Assembly (NCBI GenBank): GCA_038049695.1
Contig: CP142453.1
Location: forward strand, 17,736,001-17,800,000
Reading direction: 5' to 3'
Length of the DNA: 64,000 nt
From: Cinnamomum chago
Lineage: Eukaryota; Streptophyta; Magnoliopsida; Laurales; Lauraceae
Shown: in pieces, positions 22,601-34,545 of the stretch
How positions within the stretch are numbered: position 1 is the stretch's first letter
Layout: each line of letters starts with the position of its first letter
The notes under the pieces: generated by a model
Told to the model about the DNA's origin: nothing
The model's database searches: none
Seen by the model: only the letters and a program-made list of their open reading frames with translations
Made by a program: the position numbers and the translations under genes

Positions 22601-24737
22601 TTGCAAGGAAAGAAATATTAGCAGCCAAAGAACTGGATAGATTTAAAAATTAAAATAGCACAAGGGTGGATGACTGTCAGAGTTACAAGAAAAGGTAGAA
22701 GTAGGAATAAGCACATAAGAAGGAATTTATATAGGCAGCTACAGTACATGTTAAGATCAAGAAATATCATTTGACTCGTTTGGGCAGACCCAAAGAAGTT
22801 GAAACAGCCCCTTCATAATGGAGTTAAAGGGCTACAAGTTTAAAGAACTAAGGGAACAGGGAGACCAATAAAGACCTTGAATAAAGTATCGGGTAAGGGA
22901 TGATAGATCGTGGAGTTAAAATAGAAAATGAATTTAAGTAGGGTTGAGTTAAAAGTAAAGTTCACAAAGCCCACCCAGATAGATACGGCTTCAACAATGA
23001 CAAAGGACAATGGTAAGGATAATAACAAGAAGCTGGCAAACTTTAAAACATAAAAGGCTTCAGTGTATTTTTTAGGTTCTCAGATACACAAGTGGAGCAG
23101 ACCTTACTATTATGATGTTATTATTTAAGAATGTACTTGTTATCAGTCCTGTGAATCACAATGCAAATAACTGGGATAAAGGATGTAACAGGCAGATAAT
23201 GCCTCATTTTTCCATTGCAAGAGACACGACTGGTGGTCTTTAACTCCATTTTAGCTCAATTCAGTAGGTATCACGAGTCCTTAATAGTTAATACCATCAA
23301 GCCACGTTTATGTAAAACAAAATCCCCTCAGACTCAGAGACGAAGAGCTCTCTTTTTTATTTTCATTAACCCACTGTTGAAGCAGTGGTAAGGCACTGCG
23401 TTCTGTCATGGGAGAAGATCGGGGTTCAAACCCTGGTAAATAAAGAAAAAGGTCGCTAGTAAGGCAAGTGGCAGCACAGCAAAAATAAAAGCCATTAATA
23501 TCAATAAAAGATCTGTTTATGCCCCATGCCTAGTACCTTATTCCAAGTGAAAGAACAACATCAAGGAAATTCTACACAGTTAAACTTAGCCATTAATATC
23601 AATAAAAGACTCTTTTCTCTAAGAATATTAATATCAGGGATACTTAGGTTAAGAATATATAACATCTAGATGATCATGTCCACCGAGCTTCCAAATTTCT
23701 TATAACTATTAAAGATAAATTCATAGCAAACTTCATCATATAAAACCATGAACTAACAGCAGCTACTAATGAAAAAAAAAAAAAAAAAAAAACCATTTAA
23801 CTTCCTTCTAAGGACCCATTTGTTTCATGTAATTCCAATTCCAAGGAATTCTACGATTTTTATATTTAAAGTTGTTAAAAATGAAAAAAGAAAAGGTGAA
23901 TATCCAAAAACGGCCATAAAAAATTGGCAATCCGCTAGTACCTCACTGGTGTGGCACGTCCCTCTCCACGTAAACAACGAGGGCTTTATCTAGTCATAGT
24001 GATGACAGTGAGGGACTTGGGTAAGGGGGTGTGATATATTTACAAAGGCAAAAGCAAAAACGAAAAAAATAAATAAAGAAAGAAAGAACAACAAAAAATA
24101 ACCATCAAGTAATCAATAGAAGATGGGAAATGAATACCCCACCCTCACCCCAGTAATCCAAATCCTAGGAAACTCAAGATCTACTTATCCACCTTATGTC
24201 CTTCACCTCTAGCCTCTCTAACAACTATTGAATTGCATTTAACCATGAATTTCTATGTATTCAATTCCATCCAAACAAACAAGCCCTAAGCGAATCAAGC
24301 AATAAAAATCAAATTTAACAATATACCTTAACCCTCGCATTGTCGACCAGAGTGATGAGTGGAATGATTCGCAGATAGCGGTCGATCTCTCCCTGCGCCT
24401 TCCTGAACTGATAAACAATGCTCCATCCCATGGCCAACAGATAGAGATAGCTTCTATCCTGGCAGCTGTTCACAAGTATGTAAGACCTCCTCAAGGCATC
24501 TTCAAGCTGCTCTAATGGCTCTCTCGTCTCCGGATACTTCTTCAGCTCGGACATCTTGAGTTGTTCCAACAAATTCCCAATCAGCTTCAGATGCTGAGCA
24601 AACTGCCTGCAGTTCTTCTTGTGCAATCTAGCCGTGGCCGCTGCTTTCACGATCATTCCAATCAGACGACCGGCATCCAAGCCGGTCAGCTGCGCCACAT
24701 TTGCGATCTCGCCGAGATGATCCCAAGCCGATTCCAT
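16693..24737 (-). CDS. MCA1: MID1-complementing activity (MCA) plasma-membrane mechanosensitive Ca2+ channel
   Basis: Seven coding exons: 24327-24737, 21881-22293, 20395-20507, 18913-18984, 17304-17410, 17004-17097 and 16693-16745. All introns are GT-AG, all phases agree, and the product is 420 aa, almost the length of Arabidopsis MCA1 (421). Residues 1-137 carry WDHLGEIANVAQLTGLD, including the membrane-embedded Asp21 needed for Ca2+ influx in MCA1/2, and NCRQFAQHLKLIGNLLEQLK. Exon 2 begins with an EF-hand-like stretch (EYILDEEDRKV), then TLSCSYPN, and a coiled coil (YEKLQAELQMSQ). Exons 3-6 form the cysteine-rich PLAC8 region: EEWHSDLLGCCSEP, TFFYPCGTFSKIATV, ACNELMAYSLILACCCYTCC and FLSHLLCCCCALIQEWREVE. 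The last exon ends SPPLSQYMES. By family knowledge it mediates touch- or stretch-induced Ca2+ entry. Introns hold a MITE, retroposons and duplications. Whether it is MCA1 or MCA2 cannot be told. Confidence 0.95.
20579..20832. repeat. 127-bp tandem duplication in MCA intron 2
   Basis: Units 20579-20705 and 20706-20832 are about 90 percent identical. Each begins near TTCTTTTGGAAAGTGATGAA and ends CCTACTTCCGCAG. Both units end with a CAG, but on the strand opposite to the gene. Confidence 0.9.
20962..21003. mobile_element. 42-bp hAT-type micro-element with 8-bp target duplication
   Basis: TAGGGATGTCAAA at the left is mirrored by TTTGACATCCCTA at the right, with a GC-rich centre. The flanks GCCTAGGG (20954-20961) and GCTTAGGG (21004-21011) match at 7 of 8 positions, as expected for a hAT insertion. 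It is essentially two terminal repeats with almost nothing between. It lies in MCA intron 2. Confidence 0.75.
21523..21598 (+). mobile_element. 76-bp retroposon with (GAT)n tail and perfect 15-bp target duplication
   Basis: The segment ends in TAGTTGGGACAAGGCTTTGA and a GATGATGATG tail. It is flanked by identical AATTGATCGGGATTT copies at 21508-21522 and 21599-21613. Related tails occur at 34922-34972 and, inverted, at 13222-13275. A microsatellite tail and a long target duplication point to LINE-mediated insertion of a 5'-truncated element. It lies in MCA intron 2. Confidence 0.8.
23370..23440 (+). mobile_element. tRNA-derived SINE head
   Basis: GAAGCAGTGGTAAGG resembles a pol III A box, and GGGGTTCAAACCC, about 35 bases on, is a near-perfect B box. 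No cloverleaf acceptor stem can be drawn, so this is a SINE promoter region rather than a tRNA gene. It lies in MCA intron 1. Confidence 0.6.
23811..24286. mobile_element. Tourist-like MITE family 1, with TAA target duplication and an internal insertion
   Basis: The left end GGACCCATTTGTTT and the right end AACAAACAAGCCC are inverted repeats. Both are flanked by TAA (23808-23810 and 24287-24289), the target duplication typical of PIF/Harbinger. The element is about 150 bases longer than its relatives. The extra piece, about 23915-24100, ends in an A-rich tail and contains AGGGACTTGGGTA, also seen near 29007 and 35402, so a second repeat seems to be nested inside. It lies in MCA intron 1. Confidence 0.75.
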
Positions 24738-25750
24738 CTCCTCCTTTCTCACTCGATTCTAAAATCTAAACACAATTCATCATAGGATCTTGAAACAGAG
24801 TCGAATTCCAGATTCTTCCGCTGAGAACTTCCGTAGGAGGAATCTGTGAAACTCAATGTTTTCCGATTCCGAAACCGAATACGGAATTCACCGAAAAGAG
24901 GGAAAGATTCCACTGCGAAACCACAACAGAGTGAAAAAAACCGCAGCTTTTGCTGAGATTTAGCATTTCTTCACTGGAAATTATCGGCAGAAGGAATCTG
25001 AAACTCACATTCGTTTCTTCTTTCTGATTCCAAATCGGAAATTCACCAGAGGATCAAAATTCAAAACATCCCGATACGAAACCGAGACAAGAGTGGAAAA
25101 ATCGGAAATTTGGATAAGATTACGCGTTTCTTCGCTGCATTCTCTCCGAATTACTGGAAAACGAAAGCTCTTTCTCAAAGATCTAATGCAAAACAGCTTT
25201 TTCTATCAGATCTTCAACAGAAAAACGGACGGAGATTACAGCATTTGCAGCTCCTGCATCAAAAAGACAGAAATCTCAATAGGAATCGCTCAAATGAATC
25301 ACATTTCGCTAATGTCCTACTGCATTCGATTTCATTGAAAAGAGAGTAAAAATTACCGAAGTTTCAATCGCTCGCTGCGAATAAGCACTGAAATCCGATT
25401 CGTCGTGGAAAGCCGAATCGATGATTTGATGCTTTCGTTCTTTCTCTGTTTCAGTACAATCTTTCTCATGCGCTTTTCATTGATTCTCTTTTGTGTTTGG
25501 ATCCTCGGAACTCGGTTTTTTCCTGTAAAATACAAATGGCTGAAAAGGTGAAGAACAAAGCAGCTTTCACTCACTCAGAGGCGAATCATTTGTATTCAAA
25601 ACTAATGAAACCTGATTTACGTGGAAAGAGAGTTACTCTGGAATAGATTTTACGAAGAGCAAACGGGAAAATCGGTTTGGATTTCTGGGGATTTCAGTTT
25701 CAGGAATTGCTTTTAGTGAAAACTGAAAAGCTTCATGGGAGTTGGAGATG
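24738..25750 (-). promoter_or_regulatory. MCA 5' leader, probable leader intron and promoter
   Basis: On the minus strand a TTTTAG acceptor at 24759-24761 lies 21 bases upstream of the ATG, and a good donor (CG followed by GTAATT) is at 25356. Together they suggest a leader intron of about 600 bases. Transcription would then start somewhere above 25357. No TATA box stands out. This is inferred from splice motifs alone. Confidence 0.4.
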
Positions 25751-27811
25751 AAGTGGAAGTTTTCGGAGGCAGGGAAAAGGCCTCTCGTGAACCGCCTTTT
25801 TTTGTGTTGGAGAAATACCCCTGTGGTTTGATGAAATTACGGGGAGGCCCACTGCGTGCTTCTGCTTAGTTAGGTGGCACGTGCTGAACACGTGGAAGGG
25901 AGAAAGGCAGTCGACTCTGGATTTTATATCCTCTGCAGCGCCACTCACTTGTTGATGGTGTGGCCCACCTGTGGATGAAGTAGTGGGAATGTGACATCAC
26001 TTTGCTTGGAGTCATTTCCACCGTTGGATGAGGCTTGTGGTTTTTGAGGGATTAAGTCTTTGTTCAATATTTAGAGAAGGAGAAATGTTCTCCTACCACT
26101 TAGGCTCACATTTGATACTTTATGATCCTTTAAATCTTTATCCACCATTGAATTGAACCTAAAAAAAAAAATTATGATTAAAATGACTATTCATTTTTAT
26201 GATTATTAAATTAAGGTTTAGGATGATCTGAAGGGCTTTTTTTTTTTTTTGTTAACCCTTAATCCACTAATAAATAAGCATCTAAATAGGTCTCATGAGC
26301 TCGATTGAATATAAGAAATACGTAATCTGTTCATAGAAAAACATTGCCCAAATTTAGAGTTCATCATCTTTTTAATTGTGCTATATATCCACTAGTAAAT
26401 CCATCTCTCTCTTTCATTTTTACTCTCTCAAGTCTTAACAGCCTCAATTCTTAATAGATTAGAAATTGGCGACTGGTCTTATTCGGGAGCATTCGAAAAT
26501 TTTCAAATATTGTCCCGTAAAATAGAATTTCAAAATGCTCAAGCGAATAATACCATTTAGAAATTTAAAATTGCGAGAATTGACAAGTTTATAAGATCAA
26601 TTAAGCTAGTTTTCACCCAAAAAAATTAGATGGGGAATTCAAAATTCTCATAGACAACATTTGTATCTTTGCCAAGTAATTCCACTTAAAAAAAAAAATG
26701 CTTTAAGCAAAACAGACCCTTAAATTTTAATGCCCCTGACCTGCCTTACAATTCCTGTTAGGCGTCTCAATTATAATCCAAATGTCCAATGTTTCTTCCT
26801 TTTCCATCACACAAAAGCGACGGCTGAGGGTGCATGATAGGCATATGGAAAGCCGTCACCTTTGATTGCGTACGCATCCAACGATTTGTATCACCTAACA
26901 ACTGTAAGAAGTGAAAGGGGCCCTTCGTTTACTCCTTAAAATGACATCTTAACCGTAGTATGTGTACATTATGGTATATCCGTGGGCCCCACTGATATGG
27001 TATATCTTAGGATTTCATATATTGCAATATCACATCACTCTAGAATTGGTTAAAACTTCAACCGTTATTCACCTCAATAAAGGACCCCATAGAAGGGCCA
27101 CTTACCTCACTAGTAAATAGCGGCAGTTCTCACATTCTTTCCCAGGGCTCGAATCCTGATTATGTCATCTCTTTTCATTTGTGTAGGCTTTCTTCATACT
27201 TGTGCGGGCTCTTTTGAGTCCCCGGCCCCGAAAAATAAAAAAGACAGATGACCCCAATGTGTCGGCCCACTAGGACAAATTCCATTCTAACTATTCTGAT
27301 TAATTCTTGAATTATTAATCCTAGGATTTCAATGACTCCTTTCTTCTATGGTCGGAGAGGAGACTGCATGTTATAAATAGGTTTTGGTATGGAAACTTTG
27401 GGGAAGCAGGATGTCTTCAATGACCTGGGACATAGAGAATCCGGAGTCCCTAATCATGATATTAATCTAAGCCTAGCACTCTGACAAACATCTCATATCC
27501 CATAATTAAGTTCCTTGTGCTGCAATTATGCTACAGTTGATGTGCAAGTGAATGGATGCTTTTTGTTTATAAAATGGATGCACAACCAGAACAGACAAGA
27601 CATTTAAGGTTAGGATGACTAAGACCCACCTCCAAATGTTTCAGTAGGATGCACAAATTCTTTTAATGCAGGAAATCCATTTCTAGTTTTTGCTGTTTTA
27701 GATTAGGTAAATCTAGCCCTTTCAATGTTATCCAGAAGTAGTTCACAGGGAATGACCTCCTCAATAGGTCACTTGCTACAAATTCATAAATTAGAAGATC
27801 AATCACACTTA
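25751..27811. other. Intergenic stretch upstream of MCA
   Basis: AT-rich DNA with homopolymer runs and GGGCCCAC-type repeat motifs. Only a weak SINE-like head near 27105 is noted. I see no gene. Confidence 0.5.
27105..27240 (+). mobile_element. Possible tRNA-derived SINE
   Basis: CTCACTAGTAAATAGCGGC could be a worn A box and CAGGGCTCGAATCCTG a B box with its stem. A GC-rich segment and then an A-rich end (CCCCGAAAAATAAAAAAG) follow. There is no target duplication to confirm it. Confidence 0.35.
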
Positions 27812-28090
27812 GGGCGCACTTGTATGCATTATAATACATACTGTAAGTGGTCAAAAATGAATCTCAAAGGTGAAATTTTAAAAATGATCATCAAATAATC
27901 TATTTTCTCATAAAAATATAATATAAAAAAAATTATGACAAATGATTAAATATGCCAACACACTAGTAGTTTGAGACTCATTTTTAAGAGTTCACCTTTG
28001 ACGGTTCACTTTTGATCTTCATTTTTAACCAATAAGTATATGAATTCTTTGTATACAATTCCTATGTATTTTATTCCAAAAAAAAGGCCC
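27812..28090. mobile_element. Tourist-like MITE (first of a head-to-tail pair)
   Basis: It starts GGGCGCACTTGTATGC after a TTA and ends with CCTATGTATTTTATTCC, an A run and GGCCC. The interior has TAAGTGGTCAAAAATGA and, inverted, TTTTTAACCAATAAG. The next MITE begins two bases later. Confidence 0.55.
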
Positions 28091-28092
28091 TC

Positions 28093-28402
28093 GGGACCTA
28101 TTTGTTTTATCAAAGAAACTATGTGACCTTTATTTCTAAAAATGGCTAAAATTGAAGTAATAAATGTAAATGTTCATCAAAGATCTCCCCTCTAATTATT
28201 GGAAAATGAATGAGGGAAAGTGAGGAAATGAATAGATAAGCCGCCACCCTAGTAATTCAAATCCCATAAAAGTAAGTGTAGGATCTAAACCATACCTCAT
28301 ATCCTTAACCCATCACCTCTTTAAAAACCCTTTCTTCTAGAATATTTGACCTTGAATTCCCACATGATTAATTCATATGTATTCTATGAGAACAAAATGC
28401 CC
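28093..28402. mobile_element. Tourist-like MITE family 1 (second of the pair)
   Basis: It runs from GGGACCTATTTGTTTTAT to GAGAACAAAATGCCC, followed by TAA. The interior shares AATGGCTAAAATTGAAG, CACCCTAGTAATTCAAATCC and ATTTGACCTTGAATTCC with the other family 1 copies. Confidence 0.65.
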
Positions 28403-31400
28403 TAAGTTTCAGTCCTGATTAGTATTGAGCTGATACAATTGATGCACTTAAGAGACTACATTTTGCTAAATTAACTTTATTACTTTTTATTGAGAATAAC
28501 TTTGTCTATTTATAGAGTACAATAAATATCATCAATTTACCTAGGATCTAAGAAAAGCAGGATAAACCAATCACATTATAAATCAGATTTTAATTCTAAC
28601 CTAAGTTAATTCCAAATCATGACATATCCAATCTTCCTAATATAAATTATTCTCTATCAACAGTGTAATGATCACTTTGATTCTAAGAAATAAGAGATGT
28701 GATTTGATTTTGAATGATATAATCTTTGGAGCTCTCTCCATTTCTAAACACGCTTTAGATTTCCCTTTTTAACCCACTGTCAAGTTAAACATCACCCCAA
28801 ATGAGTTCTGATTTCCTGTCTTAAAATGGATTGGAAGCATGAGTCTCATCATTTAAGCAGCATTTGTGTCATGGGAGGATTCTATGCTTACTCTAAATTT
28901 CAGCTTCTATACTTCACCATTTACATTTCAATCATGGGAAAATTTCAGCATAGAATGTAACTTTCTTTAGTAGCTAATCCACTTATCTTCCTCTCGTGAG
29001 CGGTCAGGGACTTGGGTAGTATGTGCTAGTGTGAGAGTATTTATAAGAGGGAAAAAAAAAACTTTCTTTTAATAGAAAGGAAATAACACTAAACTGGAAA
29101 AGAAAAAGAAGAATTGTCATACAAGGAATATAAATGAATTCCTTGTTTATTTATAAGAATTCTTGCTGTTGGGAAGCTTTCACTGCATATTAGTAGCTAT
29201 CCCTCTAGCTTTTGGAATTCTTCGTCTGAATTACGAACTCTCCAAAATTTTTTTTTTTTTTTGGCTAATCGACAATCTCATACTCTTAAATATTGGGTTT
29301 CAAAATGCTAGTGAATTAAAGTATGGTGAGGTGAAACATCAAATTAAGGAAAAATAAAATATAAGGTGTTATAATAGTGTTTTGTTTTTAGTTGTTTTGT
29401 TTGATGTCTTTTTGACTTTTTGTATAGAAAAGTGTAGTTTTTTTTTCTTTTAATGAAGAAATGAGATTGTTTTTTTTACGTTTTTTGAAAAATTCGGAAG
29501 GACTTTTGAAATGACCTCTTGTTATTTCTTGTCTAGATTTACTTTACTTTTAACTTAACTAGTTAATTGCCAAACACGCCCTAATAAGGGCTTCTTTAGC
29601 ATTTATGATTTTAGCTTACGGATAACTTTTGAAATTATCATAAACCTCCTTTGGAGAAACTATCATAATCATCATCATCATCATCATATAGCCCTATGTG
29701 TCAAAAGTATCTATCAAATTGGGTGACCACCAAACCAACATTAATTGCCAATAAAAGGTATGACTAATGCTTTGAAGGGAATGTCTCTTCTTTTACCGAA
29801 AAACAAAATAAGGGAATGTTTGTTCTCTTTCATGCTTATCTGTTTTGATGACGAGGAGTGGATGAGTGATGGTCCAGACTCCAGGGAAAGCCTTGTGGTA
29901 GGAAGGGCTCCTACAAACAATAAAGATAACGCTCGAGAGCAGCAGTTGGACAAGAAAGTTCATCTTCAAAACTGCCCATAGTTTGTGGACCACCCATAAT
30001 ATTGTTACATCTTTGAACACTGAGTATTTGTGACATTACAAAGGATACAATTATAAAGATTTAAAATATATATATATATATCTGAGTAATGCTCCCGTGT
30101 GTATAAGTAAAACATATATGTTTGATACCTATTGAAGATAGGAAAGCGTGTTTGTTTGCAAGAGTTATCAGAATTCTTTAATAAATTCCCCGAATGTTAT
30201 CCCTCATCTGGTTTTACAAATGCTCGAATGCAATTTAAAATCTTAGAAATTAAAAATTCGAGTGTTTTACATGCCAAAAGTTACTTCTCTTCATTGATCT
30301 CAATAAATTCTCATTGTTTAAATAGATTGTTTAGGATTTTGGAGGACGGTAAATGTCATTGGGAATTCCAACATGGAGTTTTTTCCGCTAGAAATGCCTC
30401 CAAACAAATGGGCTCTAAAGCTGAAATCTGAAACCCACATGGATTCCACGTGAGGTTCAAAAATCCAAGCCTTTCATATTCCAATCAACATGAACAAATT
30501 CAACCCAAATATCACTCTCAATCAGTTGGGTTCACATGCGTTCAAGGTTGTTTAGTTGAAAGTTGGCTACTAGGTACATTAGAGTAGGGAATTTTAAAAA
30601 ATGAAATCACCCACCCGTGGGGTTTGAATTTGGGTTTAACCACATGCAAGTTGCACTGCACTCCTAAATACCTAGTTAATCTATTTGAATAGCCTTGATA
30701 TGATCAACAATAGCCTTTCACTCACATTCACCTTATTAAATCTCTCTTCTAAGGCACACCCATGTAAATGTAATGCTACTTTTTTCTGATTTGTTACAGT
30801 GAGTTTTTCTTTTGACTCTCAGCAAATGAAGGGGGTGCTGAATACAGTATATCAGAGGTGTCTATTGTGAAACATACCTTTGGTTGATGGTTTAAACACT
30901 TGGCACAAAATAGGGATCATCAGGTCATGGTTTCAACTTTCAAGATATGGCAGAAGGTGAAAAGTAGAGGAAAAACATATATAACAGTTACTGAATGCCT
31001 TGAAACTAGAATACAAGTGTCCTCCACATATCAGGTTAATATGAACCTCTGGGGTAAGGAGGAATTGGAAGATCTCATATTTTATTATGGTGGACCCAAC
31101 AACCAGATTCACAATTAAGGAAGTTCTGGTCGGTTCATGCATCCTAACTATACTTTTATGATGATGATGATCTCCTAATTCACTTTTGTAAAATGGTTGG
31201 CTCTCATGCCTTCACATGCATATCATATGTCTTTTTTTTTTTTTCTTTTTTTTGTTCAAGCACAAACAAACAATTCTTAAAGCTAGGTAACTGAAAAGGA
31301 GCTGAGAAAAAATGGATTGGATCAGAGACATGGGTTGGAAAGTATAAGGAATAATCTGCCACATAGATTAACTTTGTACTGATTGTCTCATTTTCCATCT

Positions 31401-33954
31401 TTAATTAAGATTGTGGTAAAGTCATTTGCACTTATATATATTGGAATGATTGGGAAACAGCAAATATTCCTAGTACATTTATGTTTGGAGTGTGGTTATG
31501 TTAAAGATTCTAGTGATAAAATAAGTTGAAAAAGTACATATTGTTCATGATGCTGACTAGATGATACTTCTCTAGTTACATAGAATAATAAGGGGATATT
31601 GCCCATAGAGATTTGCCCCTCATTGGTCATGAGAGGTCAAAGTTTAAGTACTTTTCTCGTGCGAGATATTTTAGGGCCGTGCCATGTCGCACACATCATA
31701 TTGTGCGATATCTTAGGGTCGTGCGATATCAAGATAAAAACTTAGATCTATTTCGGTCCACCCTGAAATCATTTCAGGATTTTCATAACAACAGATATTC
31801 ATTTGAAACCAGACACAAACTCAACCCAACCCATTGCCAACCCAAGAGATGATAAGGCAAGGCATCGGCCAGTTGGATGGAGAAAAGGCTTCGTCCCAGA
31901 CACGACTTTTTCCATATTGGGCCCTAATATTCAAGCCCAGATCTCTACCAAGTTAGGTGTGGAAAATGTTATGTCCCTCATGTTAACATGTCAGGCTGTG
32001 CTTGGGCTGGGAGTCAGGTCTTGAAGCATACATAAGGGCCCTGGCCTTAGAGGAGGCAATGTGTTGGGTTGAATTGAGCGTTGTGTATAGAATGTATTGG
32101 CCCAAACTGAACCTGACCCAATTAAAAAATCGACCGGTTTGAAAATGTAAACCAGAGTCCCAGCTAGAATCTTGAAGTTAAAAGAGTTAACACGAACCTA
32201 ATCAACGAGAAGGGTTTTGGTACTGCTGGGTTTCGTAGTGGCGAATGGTAACAGACTCGATCCAAAACCAACAATTTTTTGGGTTGTTCTTGGGCTGCAT
32301 CAACCTGAGTCGAAGCCTTTCCAAGCTTCAGCCTATTTAACTGTCTTGTTCAGGCCTTGATATATATAGACCATTGGCCTGAAACTAGGCCCAGTTTCAG
32401 TCAATTTCAAACTATATCTACACTCTTTTTTTTGTGCCAAACGTCGGACAGGGCCTGGCCTTTAATAATGTAGTGATCCTATAACAGGCCATTTTGGTAA
32501 TTGGGCCATGAAATTAGGCTCAGCTAGAACCCACAGATCTCAAAAAGAGAGCCCAAATCCAACCCTCACAGGCCAGGCTCATTTGGCTGTAAGCATCTCT
32601 AAACCTAGCCAATATTGTCCACCGCAACCCAATGCAAAAATGAAGGAAAAAAAAGGGTCAATCACCTGAGTTACCAGTTCATGTCATGGACTTTCAAATG
32701 GACCATTAATTAATTACTTCTTTGGGGCAACTAGGATCGATGGGTTAGAACTACTGGGGATCAAATTCATGAGTCTCCATAGCTCTTTAATGGTTGCACA
32801 TGCACTGCTTAAAGAGTTCACACCTTGAGATGTGCCTACAATAAATATTAGAGCATGAGTTTCAAAACATGATCCATAGAAAAAAAAAATTTAAAGAAAG
32901 TGATTTGCACGCAATTTACCCACTCTGTTTTTACACAGGATCAATCAAATGATGAATTAAACTACAGTTAGATTGAGATTTGTCCAAGTACCTAATTAGG
33001 GGAACCCATTTTTCTAAGTAGTTAGAATTGAGCAACTGGGTGCCTGGGTCTGGGCTATTGTTTCATATATCACTGAGTATAGGATTTGGAATCCAAATTC
33101 ATTTCTTAAAACCATGACATGCATCACCTCTCTCTTGCGAATGGTTAAGTTCATTGAAGAAAGCTGGCAGTACAAGAGAGATATACTAACATGCTTACAA
33201 CTCCCTGCCAGAAGCAAAGAAAAGGAAAACCAACAAAACAAACAATATAGGAAGGGGGAACATCACTAGCAACCTAAGAACAACAACAATCCAAAAAATC
33301 ATTTTAAAAGAAGCAACATCCTTCCAGTTGAACATAATTTGGTCCACCAGAATTCCATAAAAGAGAGGGTTGACCGACGCCCAGTTAGCTACTAAAAACT
33401 TTATCTTAACTATCATAGACTCAGCTGATGATTCGATCCCTTCAAAACACCTAGCATTCCTCTATTTCCGTAGAAGCCGTTTGATAGCAGGAAACGACAA
33501 GTTCCACATTTTTTTGCGTTGAGAAAGAAGGAGAGAAAGTTATGCTAGAAAAAGATCCAGAATGTATCCCAGAAAGACTCAACTACATCTAAATCAATCA
33601 ATTACCACACTCCACATCATCTAAGCAATCTTGCACTTGAGGAAAAGATGGTCAACCGACTCTCTCCCACTCTCTCTCATGTGTCAAGAACATCACTTAT
33701 TAGCCCATCAAAGAAATTTTCTTGAAGACAGCACGGTGAAGATCCTGTAGGGCCAAAATCACCTAAGATAAATCCTGGAATCTGCCTTTGCAAATTGCAT
33801 TTTTTTGTAATCTTCGAGGTTGCGGATTCTGTTCTATTGGGTTGATATTTTATTCTTTGGTCCTTTGTAGTTTTAATTGTATCCATTTATCTTAGGAAAA
33901 ACAAAAGAGCTCCAACTATGGATTAAGAGGGGAGGGGAAAAGGATATAAGGTGG
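28403..33954. other. Intergenic stretch, repeats only
   Basis: No supported gene in 5.5 kb. It includes a dispersed repeat end at about 28960-29060 (GGGACTTGGGTAG ... AGTATTTATAA plus A run), an (ATC)n run at about 29662-29686, a TA run at about 30066-30081, and a possible MITE around 30145-30410. The 99-codon frame at 30132-30431 falls within that last repeat-like block. Confidence 0.5.
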
Positions 33955-34151
33955 AGATGGATATGCAGATACAACCATTATTTTCATAGGATTTGAATCA
34001 CAAGGGTGATAGGTAATGGGTATTCATCTACTATCTCTTCATTTGGGGGATTGGTCATTTTTAGATGTTCACCTTTGCTTCAATTTAAACCACTTTTAGA
34101 ATTACAATGGTAAGAATGCCTACAAATAAAGTCACATGAAACAAATAGCCC
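33955..34151 (-). mobile_element. Tourist-like MITE family 1, inverted partial copy
   Basis: Read on the minus strand it begins GGGCTATTTGTTTCATGTGA and continues with GTGGTTTAAATTGAAG, CAAAGGTGAACAT and ATGAATACCCATTACC, the family 1 order. The far end is lost. Confidence 0.6.
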
Positions 34152-34486
34152 TCCTATAGAATCTCAATAATAAAAACATTCCCATAATTTCACTGTAAAT
34201 TTATTTAATGAAATGATCTACATTTATAAGCAAATATGAACTAACCTTATCATGAGGATAAGGATCATCTCCTAAAATCCTAATATCACTAACATTATAA
34301 CAAACTGTTATAGCAGATCAGATCATATAATCTCTAACACCCCATACTCACCACTTTAAAAAAAAAAAAAAAAAAGTGTTCCAAAATAGGAATCACTTAC
34401 CAAGCTTCTAAATGATTATAACCACTTAAAACAAAAAATGACAATAATTAAACCCAAGAAAACACTAGACTCATGCAGCAAGCATG

Positions 34487-34492
34487 TTTATT
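34487..34492 (-). terminator. Polyadenylation signal AATAAA of the GDSL lipase
   Basis: TTTATT on the plus strand gives AATAAA on the gene strand, 54 bases downstream of the stop codon, a normal plant distance. Confidence 0.5.
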
Positions 34493-34545
34493 ACATTGTA
34501 ACAATAGTTTGACTTGGAATCGAAGTAGCAAGGCCACTCTGCTGC

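Noticed and set aside
23370-23440. tRNA gene
   Set aside because: A and B boxes are present but no acceptor or anticodon stem can be formed, so it is listed as a SINE head.
30132-30431. 99-codon frame as a gene
   Set aside because: No family resemblance. It lies in a repeat-like block with AACAAATGGGC-type MITE ends and no promoter or splice context.
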